Positions 28,436 to 38,029 of a DNA stretch of 64,000 nucleotides are shown here, piece by piece (position 1 is the first letter of the stretch; every line of letters starts with the position of its first letter). This DNA comes from Rhizosphaericola mali (GTDB lineage Bacteria; Bacteroidota; Bacteroidia; Chitinophagales; Chitinophagaceae), in the NCBI RefSeq assembly GCF_004337365.2, contig NZ_CP044016.1, positions 2,356,001 through 2,420,000 of the forward strand. The letters are read 5' to 3'. Made by a program: the position numbers and the translations under genes. Below the pieces are notes generated by a model that was given only the letters and a program-made list of their open reading frames with translations, was not told where the DNA came from and did no database searches.

Positions 28436-30115
28436 ATGTCTGACGTAAAATTTCACAGTTTCCAAAAAGATATTAGCCAAATTGCCCTACCGCTAAAATT
28501 CACATTTCCGTTCTATTATACGCCACATCCATTGGCGATTTTGGCAGCGAAACAATTACAAAATTATTTGCTCACGCAAAATGATTTTACTCATAATTTC
28601 GGAATGGGCGCGACCGTTAATAGTTTGGAAATAGGGAAAATGTTTGGCGTTTTGGTCGTGAAAGATACCAATAACAATTTGGGTTTTCTGGCAGCATTTT
28701 CGGGTAAATTGGCAGCCAGCAACGATCATCTTTATTTCGTACCTCCCGTATTTGATTTGCTAGAAGCGAATGGATTTTTTCTACCAGAAATTCAAGAACT
28801 CAACAAAATCAATGACACTGTTGAGCGATTAGAAAATAGCGAAGATTTAGTTCATTTAAAACTGTCATTGGAAAATACAATTGCCACTAACGAAAAAAAA
28901 TGGAATGGATTTAAACACTATTGTCAAAAACAAAAGCAACTTAGAAATAAGGTTCGAGATAGTTTTGAAGCACATAAAGATTCCGAAGAATACGCTATTC
29001 TTGTAGATTATTTGAAACAACAGAGTTCGCGTGATTCTTACGAATTAGAACATTTACAAAAAGAAATAAAGGAAGAAAATCAACAAGCCGAAAACACTTA
29101 TCAATCCTATTTGGATAAAATAAATGCACTAAAACAGGAACGAAAAACACGCTCTGCTGCATTACAAGACACAATATTCCAACAATATACTTTTCTAAAT
29201 AGTCAATTGGAATCCAAATCTTTATATGAGATCTTCAATAAAGATTTGGGCATTTTACCATTGGCGGGTGCAGGAGAATGTGCTGCCCCCAAATTATTGC
29301 AATATGCATTTTCTCATTCATTAGATCCTATTTGCATGGCAGAATTTTGGTGGGGGAAATCACCTAAATCGGAGGTTCGTCAACATCAACACTTCTACCC
29401 TTCTTGTCGTGGGAAATGTGAACCTATTTTGGGACATATGCTATCCAAAACGATTACAGATGAAGATGTTTTCAAAATGGTCACTAAATTTGATTGCGAT
29501 GTTGAGATCGTGTATGAAGATGAATATCTCGCCGTCATCAATAAACCCGAAAATTTCTTAAGCGTTCCCGGCAAATTCTTGGAAGACAGCGTTTATAAAA
29601 GAATGAAAGAACGTTATCCACAAGCGACTGGACCATTGGTAGTACATCGATTAGACATGGCGACGTCTGGACTTTTGCTGATTGCTAAAGATAAATATAC
29701 ACATGAGTTATTACAACGTCAATTTATCCGAAAAAGTATCCGAAAACGTTATGTAGCTATTCTTGATGGTATTTTGGAACAAAAAACAGGAACCATCAAT
29801 TTGCCCTTACGCAATGATTTAGAAGATAGACCTCGTCAATTAGTAGATTTTGAAATAGGACGCCCAGCATTGACAAAATTTGAAGTTGTAAATTACGAAA
29901 ATGGAACAACCCGTATTCATTTTTGGCCAATTACAGGACGTACGCATCAATTGCGCATGCACGCTTCTCATGCATTGGGATTAAATACGCCAATCGTCGG
30001 CGATGAATTTTATGGCAACAGGGCCGATCGATTGTATTTGCATGCAGAAGAATTACAATTCATTCATCCCAAAACGAAGGAAAAAATGACTATTATTTGC
30101 CCGGCTCCATTTTAA
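28436..30115 (+). CDS. RluA-family pseudouridine synthase with long N-terminal extension
   Basis: This product has 559 residues. The C-terminal ~210 residues are an RluA-type catalytic domain: VINKPENFLSVPGK, VHRLDMATSGLLLIAK with catalytic Asp407, and ITGRTHQLRMHASHALG. It isomerises uridine to pseudouridine in rRNA or tRNA. The first ~350 residues are not a standard S4 domain: an alpha/beta region is followed by a charged coiled coil (about 125-265) and a Cys-containing segment (YPSCRGKCEPILGHML). This layout recurs in long RluA paralogues; the target base is unknown. Its stop overlaps that of the convergent DUF3667 gene by four bases. Confidence 0.88.
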   Translation: MSDVKFHSFQKDISQIALPLKFTFPFYYTPHPLAILAAKQLQNYLLTQNDFTHNFGMGATVNSLEIGKMFGVLVVKDTNNNLGFLAAFSGKLAASNDHLYFVPPVFDLLEANGFFLPEIQELNKINDTVERLENSEDLVHLKLSLENTIATNEKKWNGFKHYCQKQKQLRNKVRDSFEAHKDSEEYAILVDYLKQQSSRDSYELEHLQKEIKEENQQAENTYQSYLDKINALKQERKTRSAALQDTIFQQYTFLNSQLESKSLYEIFNKDLGILPLAGAGECAAPKLLQYAFSHSLDPICMAEFWWGKSPKSEVRQHQHFYPSCRGKCEPILGHMLSKTITDEDVFKMVTKFDCDVEIVYEDEYLAVINKPENFLSVPGKFLEDSVYKRMKERYPQATGPLVVHRLDMATSGLLLIAKDKYTHELLQRQFIRKSIRKRYVAILDGILEQKTGTINLPLRNDLEDRPRQLVDFEIGRPALTKFEVVNYENGTTRIHFWPITGRTHQLRMHASHALGLNTPIVGDEFYGNRADRLYLHAEELQFIHPKTKEKMTIICPAPF

Positions 30116-31227
30116 TGAATTCTATATCCAATGATAATAGCGTATGCGACAACAAAAAAGAGCATGAATATAAAATTTATAAAAAATAATACTACGCCTT
30201 TTAAAAAAACCCTTCTACGACTTTGGAAAAATACGCGATGATGCGCTTTAAAAAAGTACCTAATCGTATAAAAACAAATAACTACCGAATACAATATAAG
30301 AATTATCGTAAATATTCCGTAACTAAAACCCGAAAATAACTTTTGTAATATTATTATTGTTGTAATTGCCGTCAATAAAAACGAAAAAAAGTGCAATGTA
30401 AAAATACTCGCATCGAAATACCAAAATTTCTTCTTATTCTCCAATAACCAAAGTAAAAATGCAAACAATGGCATGTATACAAATATAACTTTGGGAAAGT
30501 TGTGAACAAAACTTTCCTTCCATTTTTCATTGACTTCCTTTTTTGTTAATCCTTCCTCTTTCCAAGAAAATATTTTGGCAGCAACGATATTTTGCCAATA
30601 ATTATTTTTTTCCGAAGGTGGTAATCCTGCTTGTATTTTATCATATTCCTCTTGTGTAGTAGCACCTTTTATTATTGACTGATCAAGATTATAATATTCT
30701 TCGGATACTTCATTTTTAGATTGTTTTTTCACAAGAGAATCATGACTCATCGTATTGTTCATTTTCACAACGTATTGATCAAAATCACTTTTAGAAATTA
30801 GTTTTTTATCTAGTAAAACCTTCATTCCGTTTATACCTTTTTCATCCTCAACCTTCTTAACTTCCACTTTTTTCTCCTCTTTTTCGTCATGATGCTTTTT
30901 ATGAGAAAAATCTGGAATTATAGCTGGAAGAAAAAATGCGATAAAACTGATGAAAATGTACAATTTTACAGGGTTCACATATTTCAATCTTTTCCCAGAA
31001 AGATAAGTTTGGGTTAATTGTCCTGGATTAAACAAAAGAGCTTTCATTGTGATCCAAAACTGACCATCATAATGTGTCAAATCTTCCATGAAATGTCCGA
31101 TCAAAAAATGAAAAGGTTGCCTTCTTTCGATGTTCTCTTGTCCACAATGCGGGCAAAATCTATCTTCTACAATTGCGCCACAGTTTAAACAGTCATTCTC
31201 CGTTCTAAGTTTATGATGGTGTCCCAT
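30112..31227 (-). CDS. DUF3667 membrane protein with N-terminal zinc ribbon
   Basis: The 371-residue product has a zinc-ribbon pattern, Cys13/Cys16 and Cys25/Cys28 (CLNCG...CPHCGQEN). This is followed by the DUF3667 core FLIGHFMEDLTHYDGQFWITMKALLFNPGQLTQTYLSGKRLKYVNPVKLYIF. One membrane span follows, then a ~130-residue hydrophilic Lys/Glu-rich stretch, then about four more spans. The family is widespread in Bacteroidota and has no established function. The gene is monocistronic and convergent with the pseudouridine synthase gene, with no terminator between. Confidence 0.88.
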   Translation of the reverse strand: MGHHHKLRTENDCLNCGAIVEDRFCPHCGQENIERRQPFHFLIGHFMEDLTHYDGQFWITMKALLFNPGQLTQTYLSGKRLKYVNPVKLYIFISFIAFFLPAIIPDFSHKKHHDEKEEKKVEVKKVEDEKGINGMKVLLDKKLISKSDFDQYVVKMNNTMSHDSLVKKQSKNEVSEEYYNLDQSIIKGATTQEEYDKIQAGLPPSEKNNYWQNIVAAKIFSWKEEGLTKKEVNEKWKESFVHNFPKVIFVYMPLFAFLLWLLENKKKFWYFDASIFTLHFFSFLLTAITTIIILQKLFSGFSYGIFTIILILYSVVICFYTIRYFFKAHHRVFFQSRRRVFLKGVVLFFINFIFMLFFVVAYAIIIGYRIH

Positions 31228-31340
31228 TTAGTAATCAATTTATTCTAAAATTAATAAAATAAGGTTAAATAGAAAATCATAATTTCATAAGTTCTAAAAT
31301 TTTCTAAAAGCAATCTTTATCTTCGCCGTCAAAGAAATTT

Positions 31341-32006
31341 ATGGAAACTTCTCAATTAATTCCACATATTGAAGCGCTAATATTTGCAAGCGACCGCCCG
31401 TTGATGACGTTGGAGATTGTTGAGCTTTTGAATAATACGTTTGGATTTATGGACAATCAGATCACGCTAGATCAAGTAGAAAGCGGATTGGATGCCATTC
31501 AAGAAAAATATGATTCTGAATTTTATGCCTTTCGCCCATTTCAAAGTGGCGGTGGTTGGGCTTTTCTGACAAAACCGGAATATCATACTACCGTTGCACA
31601 ATTAAACGGTGATAAATTTATCAAAAAACTTTCTGGAGCCGCATTAGAAACTTTGTCCATTATCGCATACAAACAGCCTGTTACAAAAGGCGAGATTGAA
31701 AGTATCAGAGGTGTGAATAGTGACTATAGTGTTCAAAAATTATTAGAAAAAGATTTAATCGTCATTTCTGGTAGAGATGAAGACTCTCCTGGAAAGCCGC
31801 TTTTGTATAGTACAAGTAAAAATTTCATGGATTATTTTGGTATTAATTCGCCTAAAGACTTACCTAAAATAAAAGAAATCCAAGAAGAAGAATCCCTTTA
31901 TCCAAGTATTGTCGATCCTTCTCAAACACAAGAAGCCGGTGACGCCCCTAAAAGTGCATTAAATTACGAAGCTAAATCCTCTACAAATGATGAAATTGCA
32001 GAATAA
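31341..32006 (+). CDS. scpB: segregation and condensation protein B
   Basis: The 221-residue protein shows the two winged-helix domains of ScpB. The N-terminal one is LIPHIEALIFASDRPL. The conserved centre is LSGAALETLSIIAYKQPVTKGEIESIRGVNSDYSVQKLLEKDLI, followed by GKPLLYSTSKNFMDYFGI. With ScpA and SMC it forms the condensin complex that organises and segregates the chromosome. An acidic tail of about 45 residues is poorly conserved. scpA is not in the window. The M1 peptidase gene starts inside its last 20 bases in another frame. A near-match promoter TATCTTCG lies just upstream. Confidence 0.93.
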   Translation: METSQLIPHIEALIFASDRPLMTLEIVELLNNTFGFMDNQITLDQVESGLDAIQEKYDSEFYAFRPFQSGGGWAFLTKPEYHTTVAQLNGDKFIKKLSGAALETLSIIAYKQPVTKGEIESIRGVNSDYSVQKLLEKDLIVISGRDEDSPGKPLLYSTSKNFMDYFGINSPKDLPKIKEIQEEESLYPSIVDPSQTQEAGDAPKSALNYEAKSSTNDEIAE

Positions 32007-33723
32007 TATTATACCTAAATTAAAAAGAAACGCTTTCTTACTCCCAATTGGACTTTGTTTTTTCCAAAATATGGCGCAAGCACAACATCATTTGACGGAA
32101 ATGGTGCAAGAGCCAATTACACACGCTGATAGTGTCCGTGGTAATATAAATGCGCCCGAACGTACTTGGTGGGATGTCTTGAAATATGATATAATTGTTA
32201 AAGTAGACGATGATGCACAGACAATCAAAGGAAGTAACAAAATCACATATAAAGTAGTAAAGGATAGTTATCCTGCATTTATGCAGATTGATCTTCAAGA
32301 ACCAATGGAGATTGATAGTGTTATTTTTGGAGAAAGTCGTAAATTAAATTTTACACGTGATGGCAATGCATTTCATATAAATGTACCCAAACAAAAATAT
32401 TTAGGTACAGGATCGATTGAAGTATTTTTTCATGGCAAACCTAAAAAAGCAGTAAAAGCACCTTGGGATGGTGGTTGGGTTTGGGCAAAAGATTCATTGA
32501 ATCGCCCTTGGATTACCGTTGCTTGTCAAGGTCTGGGAGCATCTGCCTGGTATCCATGCAAAGATGTGCAAGATGACGAACCGAATCAAGGTGCATCTTT
32601 ATCAGTAATTACTAAAAAAGATTTAGTAGAAGTAGGCAATGGACGCTTGAAATCTGAAACGACCTACGGAAATGAATGGAAAGAATATACTTGGGAAGTT
32701 AAAAACCCAATTAATAACTATACCATCGTACCATACATTGGATATTATGTCCCTATCAATGCCACTTATGCAGGATTAAAAGGCAAATTAGATGTTACAC
32801 TTTGGGCATTGGATTATAATAAAACTCGAGCGCAACAACATTCTTTGCCAGAGGTTATGCGTATGTTAAAAGCATTTGAATATTGGTTTGGTCCTTATCC
32901 TTTCTACGAAGATGGTTATCAATTAGTTGATGCACCACATTTAGGCATGGAACATCAAAGTGCGGTGGCTTATGGTAATCATTATTTGAATGGATATTTG
33001 GGTAGAGATTTATCTGGCACGGGGCAAGGAGATAAATTTGATTTTATCATCGTACACGAAAGCGGACATGAATGGTTTGCCAATAATATCACATCCAAAG
33101 ATATCGCCGACATGTGGATTCATGAAAGTTTTACCAATTATAGCGAAACCTTATTTACAGAATATTATTATGGAAAAGAAGCTGGGCAAGAGTATTGTTA
33201 TGGCATCCGTAAAAATATCGTAAATGACAAACCTATTATCGGTCCATACAATGTCAACAGAGAAGGAAGTGGTGATATGTATTACAAAGGGGCGAACATG
33301 ATCAATAGTATTCGAAGTGCAATTGGTGATGATAAATTATTTAGAGAAATATTGATCGGTATGAATAAGGATTTCTATCATTCTACAGTAACTTCTACTG
33401 ATATTGAAAATTATATCAATAAAAAATCGGGAAAAGACTTTACTTCCACTTTCCAACAATATTTGACAACAACACAAATTCCACAATTAGAATATGCCTT
33501 TTCAAAAGAAAAAAACAAATTCTATTTTAGATATGTCAATTGTTTGGATTCCTTTAATATGCCTTTAACTTTAATTTCGAAAAAAGCGAGTTTAAAAGTT
33601 ATTCCATCGACAAAATGGCAATCTATTTCCATCAGTAATGGACAATTAGAAATGCTCAATCCCACAAATATTGAATTTCAATATTATATATCCACAAAAA
33701 AGGTTGCCGAACCAGAGAATTAA
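31987..33723 (+). CDS. secreted M1-family metallopeptidase
   Basis: The 578-residue product has a signal peptide (core FLLPIGLCFFQNM, cleavage near AQA-QH). It carries an M1 N-terminal beta-domain and the substrate-recognition strand GMEHQSAVAYG in place of GAMEN. The zinc site HESGH (His357, His361) is followed by Glu380, exactly the HExxH-x18-E spacing. The Tyr of NYSE and the later YKGANMINSIR are also family features. It would trim N-terminal residues from peptides in the periplasm or outside. It lacks the large C-terminal ERAP-like domain of E. coli PepN. The start overlaps scpB by 20 bases. Confidence 0.92.
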   Translation: MMKLQNNIIPKLKRNAFLLPIGLCFFQNMAQAQHHLTEMVQEPITHADSVRGNINAPERTWWDVLKYDIIVKVDDDAQTIKGSNKITYKVVKDSYPAFMQIDLQEPMEIDSVIFGESRKLNFTRDGNAFHINVPKQKYLGTGSIEVFFHGKPKKAVKAPWDGGWVWAKDSLNRPWITVACQGLGASAWYPCKDVQDDEPNQGASLSVITKKDLVEVGNGRLKSETTYGNEWKEYTWEVKNPINNYTIVPYIGYYVPINATYAGLKGKLDVTLWALDYNKTRAQQHSLPEVMRMLKAFEYWFGPYPFYEDGYQLVDAPHLGMEHQSAVAYGNHYLNGYLGRDLSGTGQGDKFDFIIVHESGHEWFANNITSKDIADMWIHESFTNYSETLFTEYYYGKEAGQEYCYGIRKNIVNDKPIIGPYNVNREGSGDMYYKGANMINSIRSAIGDDKLFREILIGMNKDFYHSTVTSTDIENYINKKSGKDFTSTFQQYLTTTQIPQLEYAFSKEKNKFYFRYVNCLDSFNMPLTLISKKASLKVIPSTKWQSISISNGQLEMLNPTNIEFQYYISTKKVAEPEN

Positions 33724-33749
33724 TTTTTTCTATTCAAAAAAAGGAAGGT

Positions 33750-34085
33750 ATGTTAAACAAGAAAGATTTAGATTTTATAGAATATTGGAAAAACAATCGG
33801 GATAAAGAAAAGCGTACATTTAGGCAACTATGTGCAGGACTTCCGGTGGGTGCAGCATTAGCAATTGCAATATTGGCAACTTTATTTACAGGTTGGGATA
33901 CGAGAGCCGAAATGGTTGCGCGTGGAGAATCTAGCCCAACTGTTATCATTGTTGCAGTCGTAATAATAGTCGTATTTGTAGCTATTTTCTACAAAAAACA
34001 TCAATGGGATCAAAATGAAGAGCATTATTTAGAACTGCTATATAAACAGAGAAAAGAACAAAATTTAGAAAATACCAACGTTTAG
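33750..34085 (+). CDS. small two-span membrane protein, unknown function
   Basis: The 111-residue product has a charged N-terminus (KDLDFIEYWKNNRDKEKRTFRQL). A hydrophobic segment (PVGAALAIAILATLFTGW, about 31-50) and a second one (VIIVAVVIIVVFVAIFY, about 64-80) follow, then a charged helical tail rich in Glu and Lys. Both ends should face the cytoplasm. I do not recognise a family. It starts 26 bases after the M1 peptidase stop behind an A/G-rich stretch (AAGGAAGG) that could serve as ribosome-binding site. Confidence 0.7.
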   Translation: MLNKKDLDFIEYWKNNRDKEKRTFRQLCAGLPVGAALAIAILATLFTGWDTRAEMVARGESSPTVIIVAVVIIVVFVAIFYKKHQWDQNEEHYLELLYKQRKEQNLENTNV

Positions 34086-34143
34086 TTAACATATCACGTA
34101 TTGGGATGTAAATAGATTTTTATACTTCTTAAATTTACATTCC

Positions 34144-34707
34144 ATGCGATTCAAAAAATTGCTCGCTTTTTCTACTCTTATTACTTCTATTGGTTGGTAT
34201 TCTTGTGTAAAAGATAATAATGACAATACAACCAACACAACTTACCAAGATCCAAGTTTAGAAAAAAATGCCATAGATTCCTTTATTACCGCAAAAGGCT
34301 TGAATATGTCTTCGGATCCCAATTATTCTGGTTTACGTTTTCAAGTTTTAGATTATGGCGATACTACTGCTAATCGAATATCAGCAACAACACCTTATGC
34401 AACGCTGACCTATAGAGGTACATTGTTAAATGATACTGCCTTTGCTACAACTTTGCAATCTAATGGAGCAGATTCTGTAAATATGGCCATCCTTGTACAA
34501 TACAATTCAAACTTATATTTTAATACTGTTGTTGGATTCGGAGCTCCTTTAATGCGAATTGGTATGGGTGGGCATATTAAAATCGTTACTCCATCTGCTT
34601 ATGCATATGGAAGTGCTGCTCAATATGACGCGAATGGCAAATTAGTTATCCCTGCAAATTCACCTCTATATTTTGATATTTATCTAAAAAGAGCAACATC
34701 CAATTAG
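34144..34707 (+). CDS. FKBP-type peptidyl-prolyl isomerase lipoprotein
   Basis: The 187-residue product begins with a signal and lipobox GWYSC followed by a run of Asp, Asn and Thr. The C-terminal ~100 residues match an FKBP domain: ATLTYRGTLLNDTAF, GMGGHIKIVTPSAYAYG and the closing IPANSPLYFDIYLKRA. Several active-site aromatics of canonical FKBPs are not evident, so activity may be weak. As an envelope lipoprotein it would assist folding of exported proteins. It precedes secDF, which has its own promoter beyond a strong terminator. Confidence 0.85.
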   Translation: MRFKKLLAFSTLITSIGWYSCVKDNNDNTTNTTYQDPSLEKNAIDSFITAKGLNMSSDPNYSGLRFQVLDYGDTTANRISATTPYATLTYRGTLLNDTAFATTLQSNGADSVNMAILVQYNSNLYFNTVVGFGAPLMRIGMGGHIKIVTPSAYAYGSAAQYDANGKLVIPANSPLYFDIYLKRATSN

Positions 34708-34720
34708 ATTTCCTCTAAAA

Positions 34721-34765
34721 AATAATAAAAAAAAGCAGGTTATTCACCTGCTTTTTTTTATTATT
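34721..34765. terminator. 20-bp perfect hairpin terminator after the FKBP gene
   Basis: Arms 34721-34740 and 34746-34765 are exact complements (core GCAGGT/ACCTGC) with loop TATTC and a following T-rich run. Confidence 0.88.
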
Positions 34766-34784
34766 AGAATTCAATCTCAAATAT

Positions 34785-34792
34785 TATCTTTG
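34785..34792 (+). promoter_or_regulatory. -7 promoter element for secDF
   Basis: TATCTTTG matches TAnnTTTG exactly, 40 bases before the ATG at 34832. A TTG start at 34790 would lie inside this element, which argues against it. Confidence 0.6.
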
Positions 34793-34831
34793 CGCCCACT
34801 AAAAATATATTATTTTAACCCCCTACTAATT

Positions 34832-37800
34832 ATGCAATTAAAAGGATTAGTACGTTTTTTCACAGTAGCATTGATTGTTATATGTGTATACCAGTTATCA
34901 TTTACCTGGATGGTACACAGCCATGAGAATGCGATGAACGAACGCGCCGCAGCATGGGTAAAGAGAAGTTTTCCTTCTGCTGACCAAAAATACGGCAATA
35001 ACAAGGCTTTAGCTTCTGCTTACCAAGATTCATTGAAAGAATTCCAAAAAGTGGAACTACAACACTTATTGGACAGTACCAAAGACAGTAAAATTGGTTT
35101 ATTTGGACTTACCACTTACCAAAGTGCTAAAGACAAAGAATTGATGCTTGGTTTGGACTTACAAGGAGGTATGAGTGTAACAATGGAAGTTGGCATGGAT
35201 GGATTAATCAAAACACTTGCTGACAACACTACCGACCCAACCATTAATCAATCACTGGCTGCTGCAGTTGCTAGAAAAGCGAATAGTGGCGCAGATCTTA
35301 TTAATTTGTTTGGAGAAGAATTTGCGAAAAGAGCAAGTGGTAAACAATTAGCACCATTTTTCATTGCAAAAAGTAACGGTACCTTAAAAGGAAATAGCAG
35401 CGATGATCAAGTATTAAGCTATTTACATAGACAAGCTACCATCGCATTCAATAATACTTACCGTATCCTTCGTACTCGTATTGATAGATTTGGAGTAGCT
35501 TCTCCTACCATCAATCCTGATGAGAAAAAAGGTATTATCACGATTGAATTAGCTGGTGTTAATGATCCTGAACGTGTCAGAAGATATTTGCAATCAACGG
35601 CTAATCTTCAATTCTTTGAAGTATATAATTTGTCCGAAGTTGGACAATCTTTGCAAACTGCAGAAGCTTCTTTAGTAGATTATTTGAAGGGAAATAAATC
35701 TGTAGCAGATTCTTTAAAATCAGCAACAGACTCTTCTACTACAGCTGCAGTATCTAAAGATTCAACAAAAGACTCAGGTAAAGTAGCTTCTCTTTCTACT
35801 TTGGGAAATAAAGGAAACAAAAACACTCCGGTTGACAGTGTTGCATTAATGAAAGCCAAATACCCAATAAGTAGTCTATTTGCAGCATTTGCCCAACCTC
35901 AACAAAGCCAAAATGGTCAAACACAATATCCTGCCAACATTGGATATGTGTTAACAAAAGACACAGCTCAATTGAATGCTTATTTGAATACGGATGTTGT
36001 TAAAAAACAATTCCCATCTAATTTGGTATTCATGTATGGCAAACCTGACAGCGATCCTACAGCAACAGCTCAAATGAAGAATGTATTGCAATTATATGCA
36101 ATCAAAACTTTGAGCAACGGCACAGCGCCATTGGAAGGTGAGCATGTAAGCACTGCTAGTCAAGATTACGACGAAAGAGGTCGTGTAGCTATCAAAATGA
36201 ATATGGATGCCGTTGGTACACGTATTTGGGCTCAATTAACAGAAAAAAATATTGGTCGTCCTATTGCGATCGTATTGGATAATATCGTTTATAGTGCTCC
36301 ATTTGTAAATGGTGCAATTCCAAATGGATCTTCTGAAATTTCTGGTAGCTTTAGTGTAACGGAAGCGCAAGATTTAGCAGATATCTTACAATCAGGTAAA
36401 TTGCCAGCTCCCGCGAAAATTGTACAAGAACAAATCGTAGGACCTACTTTAGGTGGTGAAGCGGTAAGCGGAGGTATGATTTCATTTGGTATATCTTTCT
36501 TAGCAATATTTGTCTTGATGATTGTTTATTATAACACAGCAGGATGGATTGCAAATATCGCATTGGTATTAAACCTATTATTTACAATTGGCGTATTGAG
36601 TTCTATGGGATTTACGTTAACAGCGCCAGGTATCGCAGGTTTAGTTCTGACCATCGGTATGGCAGTTGATGCTAACGTTATCATATTTGAACGTATCAAA
36701 GAGGAGCTGACAAAAGGGGAAACCTATCTTCAAGCCGTATCTAACGGATATAAAAGATCTTATGCTCCGATTTTGGATGGTCACGTTACTTCTTTGTTGA
36801 CAGCGATTATATTAGCTTACTTTGGTCTTGGTCCAGTATTAGGATTTGCAACTACACAGATCATTGGTTTGTTGTTATCCTTATTCTGTGGTATCATGAT
36901 TACAAGAATGGTTTCTGATATTTACACTACAAAAGGTAGACACTTTGATTATTTTACACCTATTTCACGTAAAATTTTCAAACACAAAACGTTCCATTTT
37001 GTAAACAAAAGAAAAATCGCTTACGGTATTTCTGTGGTTGTTTTGGTTTTGGGTATTGGTTCCTTCTTCCACGGATTTGACGAGGGTGTAGAATTCTCTG
37101 GTGGTAGAAGTTATACCGTGAGATTTGACCAAGCTCCTAAAATTGAAGACGTAAGAAACGATTTGAAAACTGTATTTGGAGAATATCCAATTATCAAAAC
37201 GGTGAACGTTCCAACGCAGTTAAATATCACAACCTCTTACGAAATACATGCTACTGATCAAGGAACAGATAAAAAAGTAGAAGAAGCACTCTATAAAGGT
37301 TTGAATAAATTCATCCCACAAGGAACTTCATTTGCCGAATTTGATACAAGATACAAACAAAGTTCTCAAACTGTATTACCTACCATTTCTGCAGATTTGA
37401 AAGCTGGAGCTACGAAAGCGACAATCGTTTCAATCATCATTATTTGTTTCTATATCTTCATACGATTCAGAGACTGGAGATTCTCCGTAGGTACGATCGT
37501 TGCCTTGTTGCACGACGTATTAGTAACATTGATCGTATTTAGTTTCTTTAAAACAATTGTACCATTCCCATTAGAGATTGACCAGCATTTCATTGCAGCC
37601 GTTTTGACGGTGATTGGTTTCTCCATGAATGATACGGTCATAGTTTATGATAGAATACGTGAAGATTCTAAATTGATGCATACTTCTGATAAAACAACGA
37701 TTATCAATAAAGCGATCAATGATACGTTGAGTCGTACGGTGATGACTTCATTGACTGTATTCTTAACCATTTTGATCTTATTCATCTTTGGTGGAGAAGT

Positions 37801-37933
37801 AACAAGAGGTTTCGCATTCGCAATGTTGATCGGTGTAATCACAGGTACTTATTCTTCCATATTTGTGGCAGCACCAGTATTGATGGATATCGCACCAAAC
37901 AAACCATTAAGAAAAGAAGAAGCGAAAAAATAA
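34832..37933 (+). CDS. secDF: fused protein translocase subunit SecDF
   Basis: This product of about 1033 residues joins SecD and SecF. The N-terminal span is followed by a large periplasmic region with the SecD P1 motif LGLDLQGGMSVTMEV. A low-complexity Ser/Thr/Asp/Lys insertion sits at about 290-345. Then come LDNIVYSAPFVNG, the six-span region with AGLVLTIGMAVDANVIIFERIKEE, and, after about residue 730, the SecF half (VEFSGGRSYTVRFD, IGFSMNDTVIVYDRIRED). It uses proton flow to pull proteins through SecYEG. Fusion is usual in Bacteroidota. I chose ATG 34832 because the upstream TTG falls within the promoter. Confidence 0.96.
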   Translation: MQLKGLVRFFTVALIVICVYQLSFTWMVHSHENAMNERAAAWVKRSFPSADQKYGNNKALASAYQDSLKEFQKVELQHLLDSTKDSKIGLFGLTTYQSAKDKELMLGLDLQGGMSVTMEVGMDGLIKTLADNTTDPTINQSLAAAVARKANSGADLINLFGEEFAKRASGKQLAPFFIAKSNGTLKGNSSDDQVLSYLHRQATIAFNNTYRILRTRIDRFGVASPTINPDEKKGIITIELAGVNDPERVRRYLQSTANLQFFEVYNLSEVGQSLQTAEASLVDYLKGNKSVADSLKSATDSSTTAAVSKDSTKDSGKVASLSTLGNKGNKNTPVDSVALMKAKYPISSLFAAFAQPQQSQNGQTQYPANIGYVLTKDTAQLNAYLNTDVVKKQFPSNLVFMYGKPDSDPTATAQMKNVLQLYAIKTLSNGTAPLEGEHVSTASQDYDERGRVAIKMNMDAVGTRIWAQLTEKNIGRPIAIVLDNIVYSAPFVNGAIPNGSSEISGSFSVTEAQDLADILQSGKLPAPAKIVQEQIVGPTLGGEAVSGGMISFGISFLAIFVLMIVYYNTAGWIANIALVLNLLFTIGVLSSMGFTLTAPGIAGLVLTIGMAVDANVIIFERIKEELTKGETYLQAVSNGYKRSYAPILDGHVTSLLTAIILAYFGLGPVLGFATTQIIGLLLSLFCGIMITRMVSDIYTTKGRHFDYFTPISRKIFKHKTFHFVNKRKIAYGISVVVLVLGIGSFFHGFDEGVEFSGGRSYTVRFDQAPKIEDVRNDLKTVFGEYPIIKTVNVPTQLNITTSYEIHATDQGTDKKVEEALYKGLNKFIPQGTSFAEFDTRYKQSSQTVLPTISADLKAGATKATIVSIIIICFYIFIRFRDWRFSVGTIVALLHDVLVTLIVFSFFKTIVPFPLEIDQHFIAAVLTVIGFSMNDTVIVYDRIREDSKLMHTSDKTTIINKAINDTLSRTVMTSLTVFLTILILFIFGGEVTRGFAFAMLIGVITGTYSSIFVAAPVLMDIAPNKPLRKEEAKK

Positions 37934-37956
37934 TTTTAATCTTCTTTAAATATTGT

Positions 37957-37990
37957 GAAAGGGCTGTTTTTAACAGCCCTTTCTTATTTT
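37957..37990 (+). terminator. terminator of secDF
   Basis: GAAAGGGCTGTT (37957-37968) and AACAGCCCTTTC (37972-37983) form a perfect 12-bp stem with a TTT loop, followed by TTATTTT. Confidence 0.85.
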
Positions 37991-38029
37991 CTGATAGGTC
38001 ATGTATCTACAATTTTGTAACTTGCCAGC

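Noticed and set aside
35690-35860. Ser/Thr/Asp/Lys-rich stretch in secDF as a sign of frameshift or insertion
   Set aside because: The frame is continuous and both flanks are good SecD; variable linkers at this place are common.
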